Numbered from the stretch's first letter, positions 1 through 5,079 are shown. The stretch: 6,238 nt of DNA from Fastidiosipila sp963510375 (GCA_963510375.1 CAUPES010000026.1:1-6238), one strand, 5' to 3'. Notes: generated by a model from the letters alone, not told the origin. Program-made: numbers and translations.

Positions 1-123
1 GATTAATATCTTTCTAAGATTTTTCTCACCAACACCATTTGTTGTAGAACCATTACATTTAATGTATAGACCTCACTTTTTTATTTTTTATATTATTGAA
101 TATATATAGTGTTTTTCTATTAA
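1..123. other. AT-rich flank with no supported gene
   Basis: No start codon with a ribosome binding site opens a frame of useful length here on either strand. A minus-strand frame without a start codon runs off the left edge from about position 75 and reads roughly KCNGSTTNGVGEKNLRKILI. I cannot assign it to a family, and a TGA lies just upstream of it. Downstream of the DJ-1-like gene (minus strand) there is only a weak, AT-only potential hairpin around 80-115, so no terminator is called with confidence. Confidence 0.4.
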
Positions 124-675
124 CTAACTCTTGTAACAAATAGCTTTAGCAACTTCATCAGCTTTTTCTTTACCAACAAGAGCTTCAATACAAGCTAGAG
201 CTAATGGGATACTTGCACCTAATCCTTGTCCGGTAATAAATTTGCCTGATTTGACAACAGATTCAGCTTTATGGCTTGCTTGACCTAAGCCTGTTTCCCA
301 ATTAGGTGCACATGTAGCAACTTCGCCGTCAAGTAGACCCAATTTACCCAATACAGTTGGAGCTGCACAGACTGAAGACATCAGAGAATTGGTTTTAGCA
401 AATTCTGTCAATATTTCACTAAGTTTTTGGGAATCATACATTCTTTCTACACCTTTTGCGCCACCGGGGACAAATAGCATGTCAAATTCCTTTAGATTAA
501 TATTATCTATGTGATCATCTGCCAAGAAAGTAATGGCATGTGCACTCTGTATTTCTAATTCTTTCTCAATGGAAAAAGTTTCGACTTCAATTCCAGCACG
601 TCTGAGTAAGTCAATCTGAATTATTGCTTCGCCTTCTTCAGTTCCATGAGCAAGGAACACTGCAACTTTTTTCAT
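124..675 (-). CDS. DJ-1/PfpI family protein (ThiJ/YajL-like, class I glutamine amidotransferase-like fold)
   Basis: This 183-aa protein has the normal length and full motif set of the DJ-1/YajL branch. The N-terminal strand is followed by GTEEGE, whose Glu16 matches the conserved acid next to the nucleophile (Glu18 of human DJ-1). FVPGG lies at residues 68-72. The nucleophile elbow SVCAAP places the reactive cysteine at Cys103. The C-terminal signature ITGQGLGAS (147-155) precedes the helix LALACIEALVG. Family members are cytosolic and have been linked to oxidative-stress protection, glyoxal/methylglyoxal handling and chaperone activity; which applies here cannot be told from sequence. The position that carries His126 in DJ-1 appears to be Cys122 (ATCAPNWE), a substitution I recall in other bacterial members. 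The start is well supported: AAGGAGG lies at 683-689, 7 nt upstream. The gene is monocistronic as far as visible and divergent from the membrane protein at 871. Confidence 0.88.
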   Translation of the reverse strand: MKKVAVFLAHGTEEGEAIIQIDLLRRAGIEVETFSIEKELEIQSAHAITFLADDHIDNINLKEFDMLFVPGGAKGVERMYDSQKLSEILTEFAKTNSLMSSVCAAPTVLGKLGLLDGEVATCAPNWETGLGQASHKAESVVKSGKFITGQGLGASIPLALACIEALVGKEKADEVAKAICYKS

Positions 676-704
676 TAGTAATCCTCCTTATTTTCTATAA
701 CTAT

Positions 705-736
705 ATTATAACTTTAATTATTAACTGTGATGTTAA
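705..736 (-). promoter_or_regulatory. candidate promoter of the DJ-1-like gene
   Basis: On the minus strand a perfect TATAAT occupies 710-705, about 15 nt before the Shine-Dalgarno sequence. The best -35-like match is TTAACA at 736-731, but its 20-bp spacing is longer than ideal, so the -35 assignment is weak. The inverted repeat at 718-739 covers this -35 region. That would suit repression or activation by a dimeric regulator. Confidence 0.45.
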
Positions 737-739
737 TAA
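718..739. repeat. perfect 8-bp inverted repeat, possible operator
   Basis: TTATTAAC (718-725) and GTTAATAA (732-739) are exact reverse complements separated by TGTGAT. The repeat lies in the divergent spacer over the -35 region of the leftward promoter. The symmetry and 6-nt centre fit a dimeric DNA-binding protein. The half-site order (TTAAC-N6-GTTAA) is not that of the FNR or Rex sites I know, so no regulator is named. Confidence 0.5.
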
Positions 740-748
740 AGAAGCTAT

Positions 749-774
749 GAAGTTTTATGAAAGTATAAAACTTC
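749..774. repeat. perfect 10-bp inverted repeat, possible operator
   Basis: GAAGTTTTAT (749-758) and ATAAAACTTC (765-774) are exact reverse complements around a 6-nt centre (GAAAGT). The right arm directly abuts TATAAT at 775-780 on the plus strand, a candidate -10 box for the membrane-protein gene. The repeat therefore fills the -35/spacer region. No T-tract follows, so it is not a terminator. An operator is the most economical reading. Confidence 0.5.
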
Positions 775-780
775 TATAAT
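775..780 (+). promoter_or_regulatory. candidate -10 box for the membrane-protein gene
   Basis: A perfect TATAAT lies 90 bp before the start codon at 871. No good -35 box is found at 16-18 bp upstream (the region is GTTTTA-like), so if it is used it may need an activator or be weak. Other AT-rich -10-like strings occur at 826-838, so the assignment is tentative. Confidence 0.35.
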
Positions 781-870
781 TGTGCAAGATAAAACAAAAA
801 TTTAAAGCAAAAATGAATAAAATAATATATATTATATTAGAATTTTTTTGACTATTCGGGAGGAAATAGA

Positions 871-1722
871 ATGTCTTTTTTTATAGAAATAGTTTTAGCG
901 TTCTTTGGTGGAATTTTCGGAGCCTATGTTGGTAGTATTGCCTCGTTTGTTTTCTGTGGTGCTTTGGGATTAATTGGTGTAGGTATCTTTGTGGCGACAG
1001 GTAATATGGACTTTATTACAAATGTTGCTCTTGGTCCAGTTTTTACACCTCAGATTGCCTTTGCAGGTGGTGTTGCAGCTGCATCATACTACGGTATGAA
1101 GAGTAGAAAGAAATTAGTTCCAGCAGATATGGTATTGCCAGGTAATAATATTGTTGCTCCATTGGCAACAACAGGTGACTTCCCAACATTACTAGTTGGT
1201 GGAGCTTTTGCAATGTTAAGTCAATCTCTATGTATCTTGTTGAAAAATTATGCTCCATTAAAAGTAGATAGTCCTGCACTTGCTTTGATTATCGTAGCTT
1301 TTATTGGTCGACTTGTATTTGATGACTCTGGTATCTTAGGTAAGAATTTCAAATTATCTGAAAGATTAAATTATAATTTGAACCAAACAGCATTCCATTT
1401 GCTTGCTGCTTATGCAATAGCCTTAGGCATGACATATTTCACTAAAATTACAGGTGTATCAACATTTGGTTTTCTACTTGGTGGTTTAGTTTTAGCATTT
1501 GGAATTTTTGGTGTACCTATACCAGCTAACCACCATGTGAGTATGGTTGCAGCCTTCGCTTTTGGTGTCATACCTAATATTTGGATTGCAGCGATTTTTG
1601 GTCCTTTAGCTTGGTTAACAGCAGATCTTTTAGCAAGATTGTTTAATACTGATGTAGAATCACATATTGACCCACCAGCATTTACAATTGCTCTATTTAG
1701 TCTGATATTGTTGAATATTTAG
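871..1722 (+). CDS. polytopic integral membrane protein of unknown function
   Basis: This 283-aa, strongly hydrophobic protein has about eight or nine probable membrane segments. Approximate positions are residues 4-22, 24-43, 57-75, 105-124, 135-150, 172-190, 195-215, 222-257 (one or two) and 268-282. Gly-rich stretches within the segments suggest tight helix packing, as in transporters or channels. I do not recognise the family. Conserved-looking polar elements inside the hydrophobic context are GPVFTPQ (55-61), GNNIVAPLATTGDFPT (91-106), VPIPANHH (215-222) and HIDPPA (265-270). The His, Asp and Asn residues could line a substrate or ion path. The two halves look related (see findings). There is no cleavable signal peptide; the first hydrophobic stretch is probably an anchor. 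The start is supported by GGGAGG at 858-863, 7 nt upstream. The gene stands alone, divergent from the DJ-1-like gene and ending at a bidirectional terminator. A transport role is possible but not shown. Confidence 0.8.
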   Translation: MSFFIEIVLAFFGGIFGAYVGSIASFVFCGALGLIGVGIFVATGNMDFITNVALGPVFTPQIAFAGGVAAASYYGMKSRKKLVPADMVLPGNNIVAPLATTGDFPTLLVGGAFAMLSQSLCILLKNYAPLKVDSPALALIIVAFIGRLVFDDSGILGKNFKLSERLNYNLNQTAFHLLAAYAIALGMTYFTKITGVSTFGFLLGGLVLAFGIFGVPIPANHHVSMVAAFAFGVIPNIWIAAIFGPLAWLTADLLARLFNTDVESHIDPPAFTIALFSLILLNI

Positions 1723-1747
1723 TTTGTATATTTTTAATGAGTGTAAA

Positions 1748-1775
1748 AAAGGCAATTCATGACTGAATTGCCTTT
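1748..1775. terminator. bidirectional rho-independent terminator
   Basis: GGCAATTCA (1751-1759) and TGAATTGCC (1764-1772) pair perfectly around TGAC. Flanking A's and T's extend the stem to 12 bp. On the plus strand the stem runs into TTTCTTGTTT; on the minus strand it runs into TTTTTTACAC. It can therefore end both the membrane-protein transcript and the convergent Gfo/Idh/MocA transcript. Confidence 0.88.
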
Positions 1776-1810
1776 CTTGTTTGAATTCTATTTGAAGCTT
1801 GCTAAGTGCT

Positions 1811-2842
1811 TTATCTTTCTTCAGGATATACCAGAGATATATCCTCACGCATTTTATCCATTATCTTTAATACATTAAGATTATCCGTCCACGTATGTAT
1901 TGGACTCTCTATTATACCTTTATTCAAACATTCCATGACATGCATGGCTTCATATTCGTAACCATTTGAGAGATTATTTTGCTCATGAGTTTCTAATAAA
2001 TTATTATCTTGAGGATTTGTGCTGATGCCTTCGTATAAAGATGCTGCAATAGGTGACATGAAGTTACTCACATAAATACTACCTTTACTTCCTGTGATTT
2101 TAGCGTAGTTGGTTAATTGATTAGCTACAGATACTATAAATGAGGCAACTTTATTATCTTTGTATATCAAAGAGCCTGCGCCTGTAATATCAACGTTTTC
2201 TGCTGTTGTGCTGGCATTATAGCGTATAGATTCAGGGAAGCCAGAGAAGAGCATATCTGCATACGATAGCGTATATACACCAAGATCTAGCAAGGCACTA
2301 CCACCTTTATTTAAAGCTACAACTCGAGACTCTGGATCTAGTCCACTAGAGAATCCAAAGCTACATTCGAGACTTGAGATTTCACCAATTTTTCCGTCTG
2401 CAATCCACTCATTAACTTTTTGTGTAGTAGGTAAGAATTTAGTCCACATAGCTTCCATGAAAAATAGATTTTTGTCTTTAGCTAGCTCTACTAATTCTCG
2501 AAGCATCTTAGCATTTAAACAACTAGGTTTCTCAACTAGGACGTGTTTGCCAGCTTCAAGACAAGCTTTGGCTAGTGGGTAGTGAGCGTTGTTTAGATTA
2601 GCGATATAACAGATTTCAAGGTTTTCATCTTGCAATGCTTCTTCATAAGAAGAATAGACTTTCTCGACTGGGAAAATTTCTGCAAAATTTCTAGAGCGTT
2701 CTTCGCTACGTGAAGCAACTGCGTAAATATTAGCATTGTCTAAAACTTTTAATCCTTCAGCGAAAGCTCTGGCAATTCCGGCAGGACCAAATATACCCCA
2801 GTTCCAGATTTTATTATTTTTAACTTTATCTTTGATTTCCAT
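1811..2842 (-). CDS. Gfo/Idh/MocA family NAD(P)-dependent oxidoreductase
   Basis: This 343-aa protein has the typical length of the family. The N-terminal Rossmann domain begins WGIFGPAGIA (15-24), a variant of the usual GxGxxG loop in which the middle glycine is Ala. After the second strand, ASRSEER (43-49) has the Ser-Arg pair often seen in NADP(H)-preferring members. VEKPSCLN (103-110) contains the EKP motif with the conserved Lys105. EAMWTKFLPT (130-139) and GGSALLDLGVYTL (180-192) mark the C-terminal substrate-binding alpha/beta domain. These features are closest to the dihydrodiol dehydrogenase-like / sugar oxidoreductase branch (EAMWT..FLP). The substrate, probably a sugar or polyol derivative, cannot be stated. 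The start is supported by GAGG at 2850-2853, 7 nt upstream. The gene lies downstream of the Ord-like gene on the same strand with an 84-bp gap that contains a terminator-like hairpin. It ends at the shared bidirectional terminator. Confidence 0.88.
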   Translation of the reverse strand: MEIKDKVKNNKIWNWGIFGPAGIARAFAEGLKVLDNANIYAVASRSEERSRNFAEIFPVEKVYSSYEEALQDENLEICYIANLNNAHYPLAKACLEAGKHVLVEKPSCLNAKMLRELVELAKDKNLFFMEAMWTKFLPTTQKVNEWIADGKIGEISSLECSFGFSSGLDPESRVVALNKGGSALLDLGVYTLSYADMLFSGFPESIRYNASTTAENVDITGAGSLIYKDNKVASFIVSVANQLTNYAKITGSKGSIYVSNFMSPIAASLYEGISTNPQDNNLLETHEQNNLSNGYEYEAMHVMECLNKGIIESPIHTWTDNLNVLKIMDKMREDISLVYPEER

Positions 2843-2866
2843 TGACTTACCTCGTAGATATAAAAT

Positions 2867-2898
2867 TTCCCTGCAGTATTAGGTTGTACTGCAAGGAA
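2867..2898 (-). terminator. intrinsic terminator or attenuator hairpin after the Ord-like gene
   Basis: Read on the minus strand, a 12-bp stem (TTCCTTGCAGTA with TACTGCAGGGAA, one U-G pair) closes an 8-nt loop and is followed by ATTTTAT. The odd pair is U-G only in minus-strand RNA (C-A in plus-strand RNA), which indicates the working direction. A second, smaller 7-bp inverted repeat (2908-2927, AACTTTA/TAAAGTT) overlaps the stop codon of the Ord-like gene. The T-run is short, so partial read-through into the Gfo/Idh/MocA gene is possible. Confidence 0.65.
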
Positions 2899-2926
2899 TT
2901 TACTTTTAACTTTAGTTGATTAAAGT

Positions 2927-4009
2927 TTATTTGTTTTTTACGTACTCGTGCATGTCTTTGACGATATAACGATTATTAGGGAGTTTATCTGTTGTAACGT
3001 AACCAGCTTCTGCATCAATTAGTGCAGGAATTCTATTGATTAAGTTTGCACAGGTTAATTTAACTGTGTCAGGTTTATCTACAACAACTTCGACATCTGG
3101 CTCACCTTCGAATGTCCAAGTGTTCATGTCAAAGTCTTCAGGACCATAGACATAACCAAGGTTATGAGTTTCGATTGTGATACCTTCTTCGGTCTCTGTT
3201 GTTACGATAGCTTCCATACCAGTTGCATATCCAGCTTTGACAGTGAGACCAAGGGTAGAGGACTCAAGATCTTCTGGGTGGGTTACTGGTACACATTTTT
3301 GGGTTTGGGATTTAATAGTTAAACCAAATCTATCGCATAACCAACCATTTTGATTCCACATGTAAGAAGGAACAACTTTACCCTCATTGATTGCTTTTAG
3401 AGTTTCTTCATATCCTAGATCGTTGTATTGACCTATTTGATGTTCGAAGTCTTCAATAGATAATCCGGCACCGTGACCTTCTGCCAAAGCAATTCCGTAG
3501 TCTTCTACGTTATAGCTACTTACACCTTTGATTTTGTTTAGAGTGTGCAATGAACCAGCAATTGTATCGACCATTACACCCCAATACATATCAGGGTAAC
3601 CGCTTCCGGATAGGGTAACGTTATGCTCTTTTGCAAGTTTATCTAATTCTGCAGTTAGTTCAGTTGATGAATTCCAAGGATAGATGGCCTCTTCACAAGT
3701 ACTAATAGCATTGACAGAGTTCTTGGCACAAATTCTGAATGCTTCAGAGATTTCTTCAACTGTTGATCTTGTAGCAACTACACATACATCTGGTTTTAGT
3801 TCTTTTAGAGCTGCATCAAAATCGGAAGCGCTTTGGATTTTAATTCCTGTTTCAGATCCGCCTGTTATTTCGGAGATATCTTTACCAACTAGAGCTGTGT
3901 TCATGTCGAATGCTCCTACTAGTTCGGCACCCTTTTCTTGTACATAGCGCATGAGATACTTACTCATCTTACCGCAACCAAATTGTACGACTTTTATTTT
4001 TCTGTCCAT
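2927..4009 (-). CDS. ord: 2,4-diaminopentanoate dehydrogenase-like protein (Ord/DAPDH family)
   Basis: This 360-aa protein has an N-terminal Rossmann domain with VVQFGCGKMSKYLMRYV (7-23) and Asp35 after the second strand (VGAFDMN), which suggests NAD(H) use. Its pattern matches my memory of clostridial 2,4-diaminopentanoate dehydrogenase: QFGxGKMSKY at the start, ITGGSETG (48-55), STCEEAIYPW (103-112), SGSGYPDMYWG (134-144), SSYNVEDYGIALAEGHGAGLS (164-184), VPSYMWNQNGWL (213-224) and SQTQKCVPVTH (234-244). That enzyme (EC 1.4.1.12) oxidatively deaminates 2,4-diaminopentanoate to 2-amino-4-oxopentanoate in the oxidative branch of ornithine fermentation. Automatic annotation often calls relatives dihydrodipicolinate reductase-like, but the length and motifs fit Ord better. 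The neighbours expected in ornithine clusters (ornithine aminomutase oraE/oraS, thiolase ortA/ortB) are absent here, so the substrate remains an inference. The start is supported by AAGGAGG at 4015-4021, 5 nt upstream. Confidence 0.75.
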   Translation of the reverse strand: MDRKIKVVQFGCGKMSKYLMRYVQEKGAELVGAFDMNTALVGKDISEITGGSETGIKIQSASDFDAALKELKPDVCVVATRSTVEEISEAFRICAKNSVNAISTCEEAIYPWNSSTELTAELDKLAKEHNVTLSGSGYPDMYWGVMVDTIAGSLHTLNKIKGVSSYNVEDYGIALAEGHGAGLSIEDFEHQIGQYNDLGYEETLKAINEGKVVPSYMWNQNGWLCDRFGLTIKSQTQKCVPVTHPEDLESSTLGLTVKAGYATGMEAIVTTETEEGITIETHNLGYVYGPEDFDMNTWTFEGEPDVEVVVDKPDTVKLTCANLINRIPALIDAEAGYVTTDKLPNNRYIVKDMHEYVKNK

Positions 4010-4047
4010 AAAATCCTCCTTAGGAAATTAGTTTATTATCTAAAATA

Positions 4048-4075
4048 ATTATACTCTTAAAATATACTCTATTAA
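4048..4075 (-). promoter_or_regulatory. candidate promoter of the Ord-like gene
   Basis: On the minus strand a perfect TATAAT lies at 4053-4048. TTAATA (4 of 6 to the -35 consensus) lies 16 bp upstream at 4075-4070. Transcription would start near 4041, leaving a leader of about 30 nt that contains the AAGGAGG ribosome binding site. Confidence 0.5.
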
Positions 4076-4103
4076 AAATGCTTTAATAAAAAAGTGTATT
4101 AAA

Positions 4104-4193
4104 AAAGTGCCTTTATTAGAATGAAGTGCACCCCAAAAGTTGGACACCAAACTAACTTTTGGAGGTGTACTTCAGAAATAGTAATGGCACTTT
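4104..4193 (-). terminator. intrinsic terminator of the XRE/PH-like operon, split by an inserted element
   Basis: On the minus strand AAAGTGCC (4193-4186) can pair with GGCACTTT (4111-4104), and the run TTTTTT (4106-4101) follows. This is a standard terminator layout for the gene ending at 4224. The arms are now 74 bp apart because a 53-bp palindrome plus one copy of GAA sits in the loop. Removing those 56 bp leaves an 18-nt interior, within which ATTA/TAAT can also pair. The inserted palindrome forms its own hairpin, so the outer stem may still form as part of a longer stacked structure. Confidence 0.6.
4122..4174. mobile_element. 53-bp palindromic mini-element with IS3/IS150-like ends and 3-bp flanking repeat
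   Basis: The left arm (4122-4141, starting TGAAGTGCACC and ending CAAAAGTT) and right arm (4154-4174, starting AACTTTTGG and ending GTGTACTTCA) are inverted copies. They differ by one G-U-compatible position and one extra base, around a 12-nt centre. The terminal TG...CA and the TGCACCCCAAAAGTTGGACA-type sequence resemble ends I associate with IS150-group IS3 elements. GAA directly flanks both sides (4119-4121 and 4175-4177), matching the 3-bp target duplication of that group. No transposase remains. It is either a MITE-like non-autonomous copy or an internally deleted insertion sequence. Confidence 0.6.
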
Positions 4194-4223
4194 CAAAATT
4201 TGTTTTTTGAAAAGTTTTAATAC

Positions 4224-4646
4224 TTATAAACGCTCTCTGAAAAAGTTTTTCTTTTCTAAATGGGCAAATCTTTCACGATTACCTTTTAGTAAGTGGTTAT
4301 TGAATTCAACTATATAAGAATATTTTTTGCCGAGATGATTTATATTAATAATGATTTTATTACCTTTATCATTTATATCAAACTCATCAACTTCGTTCCA
4401 TGGGATTAGTAAGAATTTAGATTTGTCAGTAAGACTAAATTCTTTTTCGTGTATTCCTTGATGATCAAAATACAAGATAAATTGTCTGCTACTATCCATA
4501 GCGTAATAAAGATTGTTGATGAACAATTTTAATAAACCTTTTTTGAAGCCATTATGCTTCATTGCTACAAGATAATTTTCAGTATGACCAAAGTTGTCTT
4601 GAACCATTTGGATAATTTCAGAATTTGTGGTAAATATTTTACTCAT
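4224..4646 (-). CDS. hypothetical protein, PH-like (bacterial PH) domain suspected
   Basis: I do not recognise this 140-aa protein by family name. After a short helical N-terminus (residues 1-30) it shows a run of beta strands: FKKGLLKLFINNLYYAMD (34-51), QFILYFDHQGIHEKEF (55-70), KFLLIPWNEVDEFDIND (77-93), KIIININHLG (97-106) and KKYSYIVEF (107-115). An amphipathic helix, NRERFAHLEKKNFF (123-136), follows. The order (strand, D-x-x-G-I/L turn, 'IPWNEVDEF', two strands, C-terminal helix) resembles bacterial PH-like domains, which often bind proteins or membranes. This is a pattern-level inference. There is no signal peptide or membrane segment, so it is probably cytosolic. Its start lies 14 nt after the XRE regulator's stop codon, with only a weak ribosome binding site (AAAGAG around 4655-4660), so translation may depend on coupling. 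Co-transcription suggests the regulator controls it. Confidence 0.7.
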   Translation of the reverse strand: MSKIFTTNSEIIQMVQDNFGHTENYLVAMKHNGFKKGLLKLFINNLYYAMDSSRQFILYFDHQGIHEKEFSLTDKSKFLLIPWNEVDEFDINDKGNKIIININHLGKKYSYIVEFNNHLLKGNRERFAHLEKKNFFRERL

Positions 4647-4660
4647 TTATTTTACTCTTT

Positions 4661-4873
4661 CTAATCTTCATCAAAGATAAAAACTTCCTTAATATCTCTG
4701 CCTAAAACTTTACAAATTTTATAAGCAGTTTCAATTGTGGGACTAATTGTTTTGTTTTCGTAAGCCATAATTGATCGTCTTTTAAGGTCGACTGCTTTTG
4801 CAAGATTGTGCTGAGAAAGCCCCATTTCTTTCCTGTACTCAGCAATTCTATTTCCGACTTTTAATTCATTCAT
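4661..4873 (-). CDS. small XRE/Cro-CI family helix-turn-helix transcriptional regulator
   Basis: This 70-aa protein is essentially one HTH_3 domain: VGNRIAEYRKEMGLSQHNLAKAVDLKRRSIMAYENKTISPTIETAYKICKVLGRDIKEVFIFDED. LSQHNLAKAV forms helix 2 and DLKRRSIMAYEN the recognition helix and following segment. The end matches the usual 'lGv.ieelF' tail of the fold. Such single-domain proteins bind DNA as dimers and commonly repress their own operon. A start at 4897 is possible in frame (8 residues longer), but the ATG at 4873 is preferred because AAAGGAG lies at 4879-4885, 5 nt upstream, and the shorter product begins at the normal family position. It is first in a two-gene operon with the PH-like gene. 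The promoter overlaps twin 16-bp direct repeats. Confidence 0.88.
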   Translation of the reverse strand: MNELKVGNRIAEYRKEMGLSQHNLAKAVDLKRRSIMAYENKTISPTIETAYKICKVLGRDIKEVFIFDED

Positions 4874-4898
4874 TGATACTCCTTTAATTATTACCATG

Positions 4899-4934
4899 GT
4901 TACATTTATAGTACTAATGTTACATTTATAGTAC
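4899..4934. repeat. two perfect 16-bp direct repeats with 20-bp period, probable operators of the XRE gene
   Basis: GTTACATTTATAGTAC occurs at 4899-4914 and again at 4919-4934 with no mismatch. The 20-bp period is close to two helical turns, placing both copies on the same DNA face. They lie 26 bp upstream of the preferred XRE start and overlap its candidate -10 box. Outer ATGGT (4896-4900) and ACCAT (4933-4937) add overall dyad symmetry. Binding by the neighbouring regulator is an inference. Confidence 0.65.
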
Positions 4935-4956
4935 CATAGATATTAAAAGTAGTAAA
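4928..4956 (-). promoter_or_regulatory. candidate promoter of the XRE/PH-like operon
   Basis: On the minus strand TTTACT (4956-4951, 4 of 6) and TACTAT (4933-4928, 4 of 6) are 17 bp apart. The -10 box lies inside the distal direct repeat, and the proximal repeat covers the start region. Protein bound at the repeats would therefore block polymerase. The boxes are only moderate matches. Confidence 0.4.
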
Positions 4957-4981
4957 GATATTTTGTTATGATAAAGTTAAA

Positions 4982-5011
4982 TTGCAAAGTGCAACATCAC
5001 TGAGAAATAAT
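4982..5011 (+). promoter_or_regulatory. candidate promoter of the surface-protein gene
   Basis: TTGCAA (4982-4987, 4 of 6) and AATAAT (5006-5011, 5 of 6) are 18 bp apart, giving a leader of about 60 nt. An alternative pair is TTAAAA (4943-4948) with TATGAT (4967-4972), also 18 bp apart and closer to the XRE operators. I cannot decide between them. Confidence 0.35.
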
Positions 5012-5079
5012 AGATAAATTTAGGGAAATGGATTAAAATGAATATAGATATTAAATTAATTTGAAAAGAGGTGCAATTT

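Noticed and set aside
1..75. Start-less minus-strand frame at the left edge reading about KCNGSTTNGVGEKNLRKILI
   Set aside because: A TGA lies just upstream, there is no start codon or ribosome binding site, and about 24 codons are too few to tell a gene remnant from chance.
718..739. Possible FNR, CRP or Rex site
   Set aside because: FNR (TTGAT-N4-ATCAA), CRP (TGTGA-N6-TCACA) and Rex (TTGTTAA-N4-TTAACAA type) differ in half-site order or spacing, so only a generic inverted repeat is claimed.
781..870. Possible riboswitch leader before the membrane-protein gene
   Set aside because: The stretch is A/T-rich with no stable stems and no terminator or sequestering helix near the ribosome binding site.
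1043..1279. Minus-strand open frame of 78 codons inside the membrane-protein gene
   Set aside because: It lies antisense within a well-supported gene, has no convincing ribosome binding site and no recognisable domain. It is a by-product of the codon usage on the other strand.
3684..3947. Plus-strand open frame of 87 codons inside the Ord-like gene
   Set aside because: It is fully antisense to a gene with strong family motifs, and its translation is Ser/Ala-rich with no domain pattern.
4874..4897. Upstream in-frame ATG at 4897 adding MVIIKGVS to the XRE regulator
   Set aside because: It has no Shine-Dalgarno sequence. The AAAGGAG at 4879-4885 would lie inside the coding region and is correctly spaced for the ATG at 4873.
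4899..4934. CRISPR or iteron array
   Set aside because: There are only two copies with a 4-bp gap, no further units, and no cas or replication genes nearby. A promoter operator fits better.
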